Positions 19,106-28,667 of a stretch of 64,000 nt of DNA are shown in pieces. The position numbers and the translations under genes are program-made. Position 1 is the first letter of the stretch, and each line of letters starts with the position of its first letter. The notes below the pieces were generated by a model. The model was not told the DNA's origin. It saw only the letters and a program-made list of their open reading frames with translations, and did not search any database. This DNA is from Citrobacter sedlakii NBRC 105722. GTDB lineage: Bacteria; Pseudomonadota; Gammaproteobacteria; Enterobacterales; Enterobacteriaceae. The stretch is from positions 496,001 through 560,000 of the forward strand of contig NZ_BBNB01000002.1 in the NCBI RefSeq assembly GCF_000759835.1, read 5' to 3'.

Positions 19106-21747
19106 TTTTCTTCTCCTGCTTTGGGCGGTAACGGTGAGAAATAGCCAACGATCAGCACCAGAATCGCCACGCCGATAAAGGCTACCGCGCGCGCCAGACC
19201 GCCCCCGCCAGCGCTGTCCACCAGCATCAGTTTAACAATCACCAGCCCCAGCAGCACCGCGCCGCAGAGCCATTCCCGCCGCGAGGCCTGACGGGTCGCA
19301 TGCAGCATCATTACCAACGCGCTGAGCATCCAGAACAGGGCGAAACAGGTCTGAATAAGCCGCGAATGCCATAGTGATTCAAGCTCCCAGGCCACTTCGC
19401 CGTACCAGGCGAGCGCACGTAGCAGGACACCGTTCAGCCACCAGAATGCAAGCGCTATCAGCGCGACCACGGGCCAGGGCTGGCATAAAGAGAATGTCGC
19501 AGGAAAATAGCGCCGCGCGGCGCGGTACAACGCGACCAGCCCCAGCAACGCGAAGGCGGCGCCTTCCTCCAGCGGGTTAACCAGCGGCAGGTATGCCTGG
19601 CGGTACACTACGCCATCCTGTAAGTTTGCCAGCGCCAGCAAGCCTGCCAGCGCAACCGCTACCGGCACCATCGCCTGCACAGCATATAGCGCCGGCCAGA
19701 CCTTAAACGGCCAGAACCGACGGCGCACCGCCGCGCCGATGAAAATAATCAGCAGCCCGCCTGTCGCCATCATCACGCCGCTTCCCCAGGCCGCCATGCC
19801 CCACGGCAAATCGCGGGCAAACCAGAACAATTCGGCGGCCAGCGCCAGTAATAACATCCACAGGAGTGAAAGATGCAGCCCCTGGGAGATTCGCGGCGGT
19901 AACGCGCGCTCGTCGCGGCGCAGCAACATCAGCGCGGCAGGCAGCGCCAGACACCATGCCAGATTCTGCCAGCCCGCAGCAAACAGTGACTGGCGGGAAA
20001 TTTGCAGCAAAAGCGCCATCAACATCACCGGCCACAGCAGCCACTTACTGGCCTCCAGCGCGTGCCACGCCAGGCGTTTTCCGACGCTCCGCCAACCCCA
20101 GACCGACACCGCCATCAGCGCCAGCACGCCGGACACCACCCAGGCATCTTTGTTGAAGATCAATTGCGAAGCGCCGGCCAGCGCGATAAGCCAGAACAGC
20201 ACCCCGCCCGCCAGCAGTCCCCAGCTTCCCCGTATCGCGATCTGCCGCCATAACCACGCTGCTGCCAGCCAGCACAGGCTGAGCACCGCGAAAATCAGCA
20301 TCAGGCTCAGCGCATCGCTTGCATCCGTCAACGCCCACAACGCGCTGCCGAGCGCCAGCACCAGCAGCGCTGTGCCGCTGTAGCTCATACGACGTTGCTG
20401 CTGTTGAACGCCCAGCCATAAAATACCCAGGCCTTCCAGCGCCCAGGCCATCGCCGTCCAACGCGCCGACAGCGCCAACGGGATAGCCAGCGTCGCAAAT
20501 GCGCCGCCCAACGCCAGCGCCGCCAGCACCAGAGGACGTCCCAGAGACGGATAGCGACGCAGCGCCAGCCAGGCGAGACATAAGTAGACTCCGCCATAGC
20601 CCAGCGCGCTGAGCGCCGGACCGTACTCCCAGTGACGGGTCATCGCGTACTGCATCCCAAAACCTATTAACGGCGGCGCAAACAGCAGCACGCCGTCGAC
20701 AATCTGTCGGCCTTTCTCCTGCGCCCGCAGCGACAGCGCCACGCTCAGCACGCCAAAAATCAGGATATTCGCCGCCAGGAAAAGTTGGCAGGGAAGGTAA
20801 TACGCTGGCTGATAGTCGCTCAGCCCCCACAGTCCGCCGACGCCAAAGGTAAAGAGCAGGCCGAGCAGATTAAGTTCGCGCCAGTGCTGCCAGATGCTGA
20901 TCGCGAGAATGCCAACTGAAAGCAGTAAATAGAAGGAGAACAGCGCGACATAGTTGCCGCTGCCGGTAGACAGCAGCAGCGGAGCGAGATAGCCGCCGAG
21001 ACTCGCCAGCATCGCCAGGCTGAGCGCCTTTTGTAATATCGCCAGCCCGACGCTCGCCGCACAGATCACCACCAGCAGCGCAAAGGCCAGCGTCATCGGC
21101 AGCATCTGCCAGAGACGAAAGGCGCCAAAGACCGTGAGATAGAGTGCGCCCGTTGCGCCCCCCTGCAAAATCAACGCATAGACGGGCTGTCTATGCCGCA
21201 GCCGCCAGCCGACGGCGAGCAGGACAATGGCAAACAGCGCAGCCGCCACCAGGCGCAGTTCAAGCGGGAACAGGGCGTGCTCAACCGTATAGCGCAGCAG
21301 GAATGACAGCCCAAGAAACAGCAGCAGAATACCGAGTTTCGCCAGCGGATTGCCCTGCATAAACCAGCGCGCCAGCGAAGTAATCATGCCGCCAAAGGCG
21401 GAAGGCGGCTTTGCCACTGCAGGGGCCGGGTCGCGCGGCGGGACAACATCGTTGTTTGCCGCGCGCTGAGGACGCTGCGCTCGCCACGGGCTCGCCGGTT
21501 CAGACGCAACGTCGGGCACAGATTCGGTCGGGATGACCGTTTCAACCGGCTGCGCTGGCGTCGGCGTTGTCTGCGCAACCGTCGGCGCTGCGACAGCGCG
21601 CTGCTCGAGTTCTTCCACCCGGCGGCGCAGTCTGGCAAGCTCATCGCGGGTGGTCGCGCTTCGGTTAAACGCGACAATCGCCAGGATCGGCACCACCACC
21701 AGCGCGAAAAACACGATGATGCAGCCAAGGATTAAAAGGTCGTCCAT
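19102..21747 (-). CDS. DUF2339 polytopic membrane protein
   Basis: This 881-residue inner-membrane protein is of unknown function. The N-terminal TM helix (about 5-26) is followed by a short charged helix likely to coil (RDELARLRRRVEELEQRA, about 34-51) and a Pro/Thr/Ala-rich linker (to about 120). More than twenty hydrophobic segments then run from about 135 to the C-terminus. This matches the DUF2339 family. It is first in a two-gene unit with the DUF3999 protein (4-base overlap). The pair occurs in many Proteobacteria; no transport substrate can be named from sequence. High G+C and Leu/Ala content is normal for such proteins. Confidence 0.8.
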   Translation of the reverse strand: MDDLLILGCIIVFFALVVVPILAIVAFNRSATTRDELARLRRRVEELEQRAVAAPTVAQTTPTPAQPVETVIPTESVPDVASEPASPWRAQRPQRAANNDVVPPRDPAPAVAKPPSAFGGMITSLARWFMQGNPLAKLGILLLFLGLSFLLRYTVEHALFPLELRLVAAALFAIVLLAVGWRLRHRQPVYALILQGGATGALYLTVFGAFRLWQMLPMTLAFALLVVICAASVGLAILQKALSLAMLASLGGYLAPLLLSTGSGNYVALFSFYLLLSVGILAISIWQHWRELNLLGLLFTFGVGGLWGLSDYQPAYYLPCQLFLAANILIFGVLSVALSLRAQEKGRQIVDGVLLFAPPLIGFGMQYAMTRHWEYGPALSALGYGGVYLCLAWLALRRYPSLGRPLVLAALALGGAFATLAIPLALSARWTAMAWALEGLGILWLGVQQQQRRMSYSGTALLVLALGSALWALTDASDALSLMLIFAVLSLCWLAAAWLWRQIAIRGSWGLLAGGVLFWLIALAGASQLIFNKDAWVVSGVLALMAVSVWGWRSVGKRLAWHALEASKWLLWPVMLMALLLQISRQSLFAAGWQNLAWCLALPAALMLLRRDERALPPRISQGLHLSLLWMLLLALAAELFWFARDLPWGMAAWGSGVMMATGGLLIIFIGAAVRRRFWPFKVWPALYAVQAMVPVAVALAGLLALANLQDGVVYRQAYLPLVNPLEEGAAFALLGLVALYRAARRYFPATFSLCQPWPVVALIALAFWWLNGVLLRALAWYGEVAWELESLWHSRLIQTCFALFWMLSALVMMLHATRQASRREWLCGAVLLGLVIVKLMLVDSAGGGGLARAVAFIGVAILVLIVGYFSPLPPKAGEEK

Positions 21748-21822
21748 GTTGTCACCTTCACTGTACGGGATCGTCTAAGATTGACACAAATTGTTGCATT
21801 TGCGCTATCTCTGAAGATGAAA

Positions 21823-21856
21823 ATGCCGGATGGCGCGTCAGCATCTCATCCGGCAA
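21823..21856. repeat. REP element
   Basis: TGCCGGATGGCG and its imperfect inverse CATCCGGCA flank a short centre, the classic enterobacterial REP pattern. It lies between the DUF2339 start and the amidohydrolase stop. A G/C-rich hairpin at 21877-21899 follows. Confidence 0.7.
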
Positions 21857-21906
21857 CAACGGGACTTTACCGTATCGGGCAGGCGCCAGCGCCCCCGCCC
21901 GTCAGG

Positions 21907-23775
21907 TTAAAAAGCGAAGCAAGAACAGCCCAGCGCTCCCCAGAATGCGCGATCGTCGGAAACCGCAATTCCGGATTTTCGGGCAATGTCGTGCTGATGA
22001 CCGTGAACGCCGCAACTGCCGCAGCACTGATGCATTTGCACTACCGCTCCCACCTTCGCCGACGATGGCGGCGCGGCGCGGTAATGTCCAAGCACATTCA
22101 CCACCGGCGACCAGTCCGGCACCACCGGGATAGCAGGCGGCGCCAACGGCGTGAAAGGCCCGGCGGCATAGACCACTTTACCATCCACAATCGTCATCAC
22201 TGACTCAATGCCTTTGATCTCCTCCTCCGTAACGCTGAAATAGTCTTTCGACAGCACCACCAAATCCGCCAGTTGATCTTTCACAATGCGGCCTTTTTTG
22301 CCCTGTTCGCTGGAGAACCACGCGCTACCCGCCGTCCACAGCTCAAGCGCCACGTCGCGCGGCAAACGGTTGTTCTCGTCATACATCGCCGTCCCGCCCA
22401 CCGTACGCCCGGACACCAGCCAGTAAAGCGCTGTCCACGGGTTATAACTGGCAACGCGGGTCGCATCCGTCCCCAGCCCGACCGGAACGTCGGCCGTCAA
22501 CATTTTCGCGACCGGCGGCGTATGCTTCACCGCCTCTTTGCCGTAGCGGTCAATAAAATATTCGCCCTGAAACGCCATGCGGTGCTGTACCGCTATCCCG
22601 CCGCCGAGCGCCTTCACGCGGTCGATGTTGCGTTCGCTGATGGTCTCGGCATGGTCGAAGAACCAGTGCAGACCGTTAAACGGGATATCGCGATTCACCT
22701 TCTCAAACACATCCAGCATCCGGCCTATCGATTCGTCGTAAGTGGCGTGCAGGCGGAACGGCCAGCGGTGTTCGACCAGATGGCGCACCACGCGCTCCAG
22801 TTCATCCTCCATGCCTTCCGGCAGATCCGGGCGCGGCTGAAGGAAATCCTCAAAATCCGCCGCCGAAAAGACCAGCATTTCCCCCGCCCCGTTCGCGCGA
22901 TAAAAGTCGGTCCCCTGCCCCGGTTTGAGCATATCGGTCCAGCGCTCAAAATCTTCAAACTCCTGCTGCGGACGCTGAGTAAACAGGTTGTAGGCAATGC
23001 GCACGGTCATCTGATGGTTTGCATGTAACTGCTCAATAATCTGATAATCTTCCGGGTAATTCTGGAAGCCGCCGCCCGCGTCGATGGCGCTGGTCAGCCC
23101 AAGGCGATTCAGCTCGTGCATAAACTGGCGGGTCGAGTTGACCTGCATGTCCAGCGGCAGCTTCGGTCCCTTCGCCAGCGTCGAATAGAGGATCATGGCG
23201 TTTGGTTTGGCGATCAGCATTCCGGTTGGATTACCGTTACCGTCGCGAACAATTTCGCCGCCTACCGGGTCTGGCGTTGCTTTGGTGTAACCGACCGCGT
23301 TCAGCGCCGCACGGTTGAGCAGCGCGCGGTCGTACAAATGAAGCACAAACACCGGCGTATCCGGCGCAGCCTCGTTAAGCTCCTCCAGCGTCGGCATTCG
23401 GCGTTCGGCAAACTGGAATTCACTCCAGCCGCCCACCACGCGAACCCACTGCGGCGACGGCGTTCGGTCTGCCTGCTCCTTCAGCATACGCAGCGCGTCC
23501 GCCAGTGACGGCACGCCTTCCCAGCGTAGCTCAAGATTGTAGTTCAGCCCTCCGCGAATCAGGTGCAGGTGCGAGTCGTTAAGACCGGGGATTACGGTAT
23601 GGCCTTTCAGGTCGACAACCTGCGTACCGTCAGCGGCCAGACCCATCATCTGGTCGTGGCTTCCCGTGGCGAGGATTTTACCGTCTTTAATGGCAACCGC
23701 TTCCGCCTGCGGGCATTGGCTATCGAGGGTGTGTATTTTTCCGTGAGTCAAAATTAATGAGGCAGTGTGAGACAT
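21907..23775 (-). CDS. YtcJ-like amidohydrolase
   Basis: This 622-residue metal-dependent hydrolase belongs to the amidohydrolase-3 (YtcJ) group; the substrate is unknown. The N-terminal small beta domain leads to the metal-binding GLNDSHLHL (His69, His71). Further barrel segments carry LHATYDE and HWFFDHAETI with metal-ligand His, and VPVGLGTDATR with the catalytic Asp. The last ~45 residues contain an unusual Cys/His cluster (HQCCGSCGVHGHQH, then GCSCFAF at the end), probably another metal site. It is last in an operon behind the monooxygenase-fold and isochorismatase-fold genes (21-base gap). There is no signal peptide, so it is probably cytosolic. Confidence 0.85.
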   Translation of the reverse strand: MSHTASLILTHGKIHTLDSQCPQAEAVAIKDGKILATGSHDQMMGLAADGTQVVDLKGHTVIPGLNDSHLHLIRGGLNYNLELRWEGVPSLADALRMLKEQADRTPSPQWVRVVGGWSEFQFAERRMPTLEELNEAAPDTPVFVLHLYDRALLNRAALNAVGYTKATPDPVGGEIVRDGNGNPTGMLIAKPNAMILYSTLAKGPKLPLDMQVNSTRQFMHELNRLGLTSAIDAGGGFQNYPEDYQIIEQLHANHQMTVRIAYNLFTQRPQQEFEDFERWTDMLKPGQGTDFYRANGAGEMLVFSAADFEDFLQPRPDLPEGMEDELERVVRHLVEHRWPFRLHATYDESIGRMLDVFEKVNRDIPFNGLHWFFDHAETISERNIDRVKALGGGIAVQHRMAFQGEYFIDRYGKEAVKHTPPVAKMLTADVPVGLGTDATRVASYNPWTALYWLVSGRTVGGTAMYDENNRLPRDVALELWTAGSAWFSSEQGKKGRIVKDQLADLVVLSKDYFSVTEEEIKGIESVMTIVDGKVVYAAGPFTPLAPPAIPVVPDWSPVVNVLGHYRAAPPSSAKVGAVVQMHQCCGSCGVHGHQHDIARKSGIAVSDDRAFWGALGCSCFAF

Positions 23776-23796
23776 AATATTCTCCTGATGAGTCGG

Positions 23797-24342
23797 TCAG
23801 GCTTTTTTCAGCCAGCCGGCAAACAGACGGGTGACGATGGGCATCCAGAACCAGACAACCAGCGCAACCACGCACGCATCGTTGATCAGATGCAACGCTA
23901 ACGATGCCTTCAGGGTGGGAAGGATCATCCCGGTCAGCCAGGGCACCAGATTGGTGCTGGGAAAAATGACCAGCAGGGTGATAAGAAATTGCTTCCAGCG
24001 GCGTGGCTGCCGGACATGCGGCGCGGGTGGGGTGAACCAGAACGCGGCTTCCGTATGAATTTCCGTTTTATCGCCATCCGCCAGCAGCGGAGCGATTTCG
24101 TCGACCAGAATCCGCCGGGTGTCCGACTGCGTCCAGTTGTAGAGATGCTCGAGCGTGTCGAAGCGGATGATGATATTCCAGTGATTTTGCCCATCGGTGG
24201 GGCGAATGACGTTTGCCCCCAAATGACCGGGGAACTCCGCCGCGACCGGCATAATTTTTCCAAGCCATAATTCATACCGCGCCGCCTGTTCAGGCCGGAG
24301 AGTGTGGGTAATCACCAACGTCACAGATTTATTCTGCGCCAT
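23797..24342 (-). CDS. Antibiotic-biosynthesis-monooxygenase-fold protein with membrane tail
   Basis: This 181-residue protein has an N-terminal ABM ferredoxin-like domain (about 7-100: VTLVITHTLRPEQAARYELWL, IIIRFDTLEHLYNWTQSD) and a C-terminal half with two hydrophobic helices (about 118-137 and 142-165), ending in basic LFAGWLKKA. ABM proteins without a tail include heme and quinol monooxygenases; here no catalytic residue can be assigned. I chose ATG 24342, with AAGGA 10 bases upstream, over the in-frame ATG at 24366. It is the middle gene of the three-gene operon, 48 bases after the hydrolase and 21 before the amidohydrolase. Confidence 0.75.
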   Translation of the reverse strand: MAQNKSVTLVITHTLRPEQAARYELWLGKIMPVAAEFPGHLGANVIRPTDGQNHWNIIIRFDTLEHLYNWTQSDTRRILVDEIAPLLADGDKTEIHTEAAFWFTPPAPHVRQPRRWKQFLITLLVIFPSTNLVPWLTGMILPTLKASLALHLINDACVVALVVWFWMPIVTRLFAGWLKKA

Positions 24343-24390
24343 GACAAATTCCTTACCGAAGGTCAATGGCGGGTTGCCCCGCCATGGGAA

Positions 24391-25032
24391 TCAGGCTTTA
24401 CGTTCAGGCGCGCCATGTACCAGGGTGTAAGCGTAATCCACCCCCATACCGTAGGCGCCGCTGTGTTCACGCACCAGATCCATAACCGCGTCATAGGTCT
24501 CTTTGCGCGACCAGTCGCGCTGGTACTCAAGCAGAACCTGCTGCCATGTCACCGGCACCGCCCCAGCCTGCACCATACGATCGATAGCGCGTTCGTGCGC
24601 ATCAACCGACGTCCCGCCGGAAGTGTCGGTAACCACATAAACTTCGTAACCGGCTTCCAGCGCCATCAGCGCCGGGAAGGTCAGGCACACTTCAGTCCAC
24701 AGCGCAGAAATAATCAGTTTTTTACGCCCGGTAGCCTCAACGGCTTTGACAAACGCCGCATCTTCCCAGGAATTCATGGACGTGCGTTCGATGGGTTTGA
24801 CATCCGGATGAACAGCGAGCAATTCCGGCCAGATATAGCCGCTGAAACTTTTCGTTTCAACTGAAGTATAGATAACCGGCACATTAAATATTTTGCCTGC
24901 TTTCGCCAACGCAACCGTATTATTCTTTAAAAGCTGTCTGTCTATATTAGCTACACCGAATGACATCTGCGGCTGATGATCAATAAAAATCAGGGCGGAA
25001 TTAGACGGATCAATCAATTCACGGATAGACAT
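24391..25032 (-). CDS. Isochorismatase-fold hydrolase, YcaC-related
   Basis: This 213-residue cysteine hydrolase belongs to the isochorismatase superfamily, closest in layout to E. coli YcaC. The Asp of the triad is in ALIFIDHQPQM (Asp18) and the nucleophile Cys in LWTEVCLTFPAL (Cys116). The middle position, usually a basic residue, appears to be Arg83 in IERTSMNSW. YcaC-type enzymes have no settled physiological substrate, so the reaction here is open (an amide, imide or N-carbamoyl compound is possible). It is first in the operon with the monooxygenase-fold and amidohydrolase genes. A possible -10 TATACT lies about 85 bases upstream (25121-25116). Confidence 0.85.
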   Translation of the reverse strand: MSIRELIDPSNSALIFIDHQPQMSFGVANIDRQLLKNNTVALAKAGKIFNVPVIYTSVETKSFSGYIWPELLAVHPDVKPIERTSMNSWEDAAFVKAVEATGRKKLIISALWTEVCLTFPALMALEAGYEVYVVTDTSGGTSVDAHERAIDRMVQAGAVPVTWQQVLLEYQRDWSRKETYDAVMDLVREHSGAYGMGVDYAYTLVHGAPERKA

Positions 25033-25184
25033 AAATACACCTTACAATCAATAAGTTATGGGTAAACTTCTGTGTGTGCTATATACGTTCGGGCCCGGAT
25101 TGATAAAGCAAATTGAGTATAGCGAGAATTGATTGTGAGGATATTAAAGAAATTTGTCCGCTCTGTTTAATTTAACCGAACAAG

Positions 25185-25213
25185 ATAAAAAGGCAGGTTT
25201 TAATACCTGCCTT
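25185..25213 (-). terminator. malZ terminator
   Basis: AAAGGCAGGT (25213-25204, minus) pairs with ACCTGCCTTT (25198-25189, minus) around a 5-base loop, followed by a T run. It lies just beyond the malZ stop. Confidence 0.88.
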
Positions 25214-25222
25214 TAATAAGGA

Positions 25223-27040
25223 TTAATGACCTAACCAAATGGCAGCGGATATCGCCGGTAATGACAGTACGCAGTCCTGCAAATCGGCCTTACCTTCTTT
25301 GATCTGCCAGGCGTTAACATTTAGCAGCGGCGACGCCGGTAAAACCACCTCGCAGGCTTCGCCGCGGTTGATCGCGACCAGCACGCGCTGTTGGTTATAA
25401 ACGCGTAAAAACACCACCACATTGTCTTGCGCATATATCACCTGACAGCCGCCATAGCGCAGCGCCTGGCTGCGCTGGCGCAGCTTCGCCAGACGCTGGT
25501 ACAGCGCCAGCAGCGCGGCATCCTGCTTCTCCGCCAGCCAGGGGAAGGGTTTGCGGCAGAACGGGTCGTTGTTGCCATCCAGTCCCACCTCATCGCCGTA
25601 GTAAATGCAGGGGACGCCCGGCCAGCTAAACAGCCAGACAACCGCCAGCGGCAGACGCGCGACATCTTTTCCAAGCAGCGATTTAAACCGCGCCGTATCG
25701 TGGCTGTCGAGCTGGTTGAACATCCGCAACTGCTGCTGGTGCGAGAGCCCCGCGCGGTAATTCTCCATCCACGCCATACAGGTCTGCGCGTCAATCTGTT
25801 GCGGATCGTAAGAAATATCCGTGTTCGCGAGAAACCCCCACAGCGGGAAAGTAAAACCGCGGTAGTTCATCGCCGCGTCTTCGACGTCCGCCTGCAGCCA
25901 CTGCCGCGCATCGCCAAAGTGCTCGCCGACAATATAGGCGCCCGGCTGCGTCTCTTTCGCCGCCTGCGTAATGCCCGCGACGTGCCGGAGGTTATGCCGC
26001 GCTCCGCCGTCTTCGCCAAGCATATGCACCACATCGAGCCGCCAGCCGTCCATATTCCAGGGCGCTTTCAGCCAGTGCCGCACAATGCTGTCTTCACCGC
26101 GGTAAATTTCATTAACCAGACTTTCCGATCGGTAGTCCAGTTTTGGCAAACTGGGGTAGCCCAGCCAGTCCAGCGCGACGCCATCCTCTGAAAAGCTGTA
26201 CCAGTCGCGCCAGGGAGACGCCGGATTATGGCACGCGCCGCCCGTCCCCCGGTTATGCCGGTCAAACCATGCATGGGAATCACCGCTGTGGTTAAACACG
26301 CCGTCCAGCACCAGCCGTATCCCCTGCTGCTGCGTCTTCTGCCGCAAACGCATCAGCGCCGGATCGCCGCCAAACTGCGGATCCACGTGACGATAATCTT
26401 CCGTGTCATATTTATGCACGCTTGGCGCGATGAAGACCGGATTCAGATACAGCGCGGTCACGCCGAGCTTTTTCAGATACGGCAGCTTCTCGCTGATCCC
26501 ATCCAGATCGCCGCCATAAAAGGTCGATCCCCCGGCCTGCGCGGTCAGGGGATCGTCCCAGTCGCGCAAAACAATGTCCTGACCAGCCGCATGATGGAAA
26601 TAGACGTTATCCTGCTGCGCCTCGCGCGGCTGGCTACGCGCAAAACGATCGGGGAAGATCTGATAAAAAATTTGATCGGCCACCCACTGCGGGCCGTTAT
26701 CCGGCACGTCAACGGCAAACTGCTCAAGGCGGGCCGGCGGGAAGCGGCTGAATCCCTGTGGCGTAAACCAGCGTTGGCGATCGTGCCAGAGCAGCTTAAA
26801 GCTGTAGCGGCGACGCGGCTGGCCGCGACTCAGGTCGATGACCGCGCGCCATGCGGTGACGCCGGGATGTGGCTGGCTGCGTAGTTTGTGCATTGCCAGC
26901 GACGTTTCTTCGTTGTCATTTTCCGCGCGCAGCGTCACGCGTTGAGGCAGGTTTTCCCCCGCCAGCCAAAGCGTAATGCTCAGTTGCGCTTTGTTTTGCT
27001 TAACAAATGGGGCAACCGGAAGGTGCCAGGCGTTCAACAT
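25223..27040 (-). CDS. malZ: Maltodextrin glucosidase
   Basis: MalZ is a cytosolic GH13 enzyme that removes glucose from the reducing end of maltodextrins. The 605-residue protein has an N-terminal beta domain (about 1-110), then the GH13 barrel with [11 protein letters not shown] (about 240), GWRLDVVHM carrying the catalytic Asp (about 333-341), IVGEHFGDA with the Glu (about 373) and [10 protein letters not shown] with the third acid (about 447). ATG 27040 gives the E. coli start MLNAWHLP; a GTG one codon earlier is also possible. Two MalT-box-like sequences lie upstream, consistent with the maltose regulon. It is separated from acpH by 8 kb of accessory genes. Confidence 0.96.
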   Translation of the reverse strand: MLNAWHLPVAPFVKQNKAQLSITLWLAGENLPQRVTLRAENDNEETSLAMHKLRSQPHPGVTAWRAVIDLSRGQPRRRYSFKLLWHDRQRWFTPQGFSRFPPARLEQFAVDVPDNGPQWVADQIFYQIFPDRFARSQPREAQQDNVYFHHAAGQDIVLRDWDDPLTAQAGGSTFYGGDLDGISEKLPYLKKLGVTALYLNPVFIAPSVHKYDTEDYRHVDPQFGGDPALMRLRQKTQQQGIRLVLDGVFNHSGDSHAWFDRHNRGTGGACHNPASPWRDWYSFSEDGVALDWLGYPSLPKLDYRSESLVNEIYRGEDSIVRHWLKAPWNMDGWRLDVVHMLGEDGGARHNLRHVAGITQAAKETQPGAYIVGEHFGDARQWLQADVEDAAMNYRGFTFPLWGFLANTDISYDPQQIDAQTCMAWMENYRAGLSHQQQLRMFNQLDSHDTARFKSLLGKDVARLPLAVVWLFSWPGVPCIYYGDEVGLDGNNDPFCRKPFPWLAEKQDAALLALYQRLAKLRQRSQALRYGGCQVIYAQDNVVVFLRVYNQQRVLVAINRGEACEVVLPASPLLNVNAWQIKEGKADLQDCVLSLPAISAAIWLGH

Positions 27041-27118
27041 CACGTATCCCCTTTGATGAAAATGCGCTCACCTTGCCACAGCAATTTACAGGATAACTCA
27101 TCATCTGCAGGTTTATTG

Positions 27119-27141
27119 GGGGAGGAGTGTGGGGGAGGATA
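27119..27141 (-). promoter_or_regulatory. Two MalT boxes upstream of malZ
   Basis: GGGGAGGAGT (27119-27128) and GGGGAGGATA (27132-27141), read on +, match the MalT box GGGGA(T/G)GAGG at 9/10 and 8/10 positions. They are direct repeats 3 bases apart, the spacing known for MalT site pairs. A possible -10 TATCCT at 27095-27090 on the minus strand puts the start near 27083 and the nearer box at about -40. Confidence 0.6.
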
Positions 27142-27153
27142 TTTTGACGGCAT

Positions 27154-27190
27154 TGCCGGGTGGCGACGCTGACGCGTCTTATCCGGCCTG
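27154..27190. repeat. REP element between malZ and proY
   Basis: TGCCGGGTGGCG ... TTATCCGGCCTG forms the imperfect palindrome typical of enterobacterial REP sequences. It lies in the 178-base space between the proY stop and the malZ start. Confidence 0.7.
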
Positions 27191-27218
27191 CGAGCATTCG
27201 CAGACCGGACACACACCG

Positions 27219-28586
27219 TTACTGCGCCATCAGACGATCGCGACGGCGTTTGAACATCCAGCCAATCAGCAGCAGGACAATCCACGCAAAACCAACATAC
27301 AGCGAGATGCGGGTATCCGGGTGATAGCCAATCAGCCCAATGATAAAGACGAGAAAGATCAGCCCGGCGGTAGTGGTCGCCACACCGCCTGGCACTTTAA
27401 ATTTCAGCGCGTTGACCTCGTCGGGCGGCAGACGGCGACGGAAGGCAATCTGCGACAGCAGGATCATAATCCACACCCACACCGTGGCGAAGGTCGCCAG
27501 CGAAGCGATAACCAGGAAGACGTTTTCCGGCATGATATAGTTCAGATAAACCGCAAACAGCAGCGCAACGGTCATCACCATCACGGTCACCCACGGAATG
27601 CCGCGGCGCGAAGTCCTGGCAAACACCTTCGGCGCGCTACCCTGCTCCGCCATGCCGTGCAGCATACGACCCACGCCAAAGACGTCAGAGTTAATCGCCG
27701 ACAGCGAAGCGGTAAGCACCACGAAGTTCAGAATGCTGGCGGCAAACGTTATTCCCAAATGCTGGAAGGTCAGTACAAACGGGCTACCATTAGTTCCCAC
27801 CTGGTTCCACGGGTAGATCGACATAATGACAAACAGCGTTCCCACGTAGAACACCAGAATACGCATCGGCACTGAGTTAATCGCGCGCGGGATCGATTTC
27901 TCCGGGTCTTTCGCCTCCCCGGCGGTGATACCGATGATCTCAATCCCGCCGTAGGCGAACATCACCATCTGGAGAGACATCACCATGCCCAGCCAGCCGT
28001 TGCTGAAAAAGCCGCCATTGCTCCACAGGTTATGAATACCGGTCGGCTGACCGCCGTTGCCAATCCCCCAGATGATAATGCCGAAACCGGCGGCAATCAT
28101 GATGATAATGGTGGCGACTTTAAAGAAGGAGAACCAGAACTCCAGTTCGCCGAAAACCTTCACACTCATCAGGTTGATGGCGCAAATCAGCAGCACCACG
28201 CTAAGCACCCAGATCCAATGCGGCACCGCCGGGAACCAGACGCCCATATAGATACCGAACGCGGTCACGTCGGCGATGGCGACGATCAGTATTTCAAAAC
28301 AGTAGGTCCAGCCGGTGATGTAGCCCGCCAGCGGGCCGAGGTTTTCTTGCGCATAGCGCGAAAAGGAACTGGCTGCGGGGTTGTGAACGGACATTTCGCC
28401 CAATGCGCGCATAATGATATACGCAGCAACCCCGCCAATAATGTACGCCAGCAGTACGCTTGGCCCCGCCATTTTGATGGCGTCCGCCGAGCCGTAGAAT
28501 AGCCCGGTGCCAATTGCTGAACCCAGTGCCATAAAGCGAATGTGCCGGGTGCTTAGCCCACGCTTTAGCTTGTTATTACTTTCCAT
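27219..28586 (-). CDS. proY: Amino acid permease ProY
   Basis: ProY is a twelve-TM APC-superfamily permease of the AAT group, described as a cryptic proline transporter in Salmonella; its E. coli substrate is less certain. The 455-residue protein has the N-terminal [27 protein letters not shown] signature (about 6-32) and [23 protein letters not shown] (about 220-242). I chose ATG 28586 ([11 protein letters not shown]) to match E. coli; an ATG five codons earlier is weaker. The brnQ terminator lies just upstream, so proY is probably transcribed from its own promoter or by read-through. Confidence 0.93.
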   Translation of the reverse strand: MESNNKLKRGLSTRHIRFMALGSAIGTGLFYGSADAIKMAGPSVLLAYIIGGVAAYIIMRALGEMSVHNPAASSFSRYAQENLGPLAGYITGWTYCFEILIVAIADVTAFGIYMGVWFPAVPHWIWVLSVVLLICAINLMSVKVFGELEFWFSFFKVATIIIMIAAGFGIIIWGIGNGGQPTGIHNLWSNGGFFSNGWLGMVMSLQMVMFAYGGIEIIGITAGEAKDPEKSIPRAINSVPMRILVFYVGTLFVIMSIYPWNQVGTNGSPFVLTFQHLGITFAASILNFVVLTASLSAINSDVFGVGRMLHGMAEQGSAPKVFARTSRRGIPWVTVMVMTVALLFAVYLNYIMPENVFLVIASLATFATVWVWIMILLSQIAFRRRLPPDEVNALKFKVPGGVATTTAGLIFLVFIIGLIGYHPDTRISLYVGFAWIVLLLIGWMFKRRRDRLMAQ

Positions 28587-28610
28587 CAATTCCTGACCCA
28601 TCTACACAAT

Positions 28611-28646
28611 AAAAAACCACGGGGTTAAGCAAGATAACCCCGTGGT
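28611..28646 (-). terminator. brnQ terminator
   Basis: ACCACGGGGTTA and TAACCCCGTGGT (28616-28627 and 28635-28646) form a 12-bp perfect stem, followed on the minus strand by TTTTTT. It lies between the brnQ stop and the proY start. Confidence 0.92.
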
Positions 28647-28667
28647 CAAAACATACTGTCAGCAATC

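Noticed and set aside
27040-27043. GTG one codon before the malZ ATG as the start
   Set aside because: Both are possible; ATG reproduces the E. coli start and has acceptable spacing to the purine-rich site.
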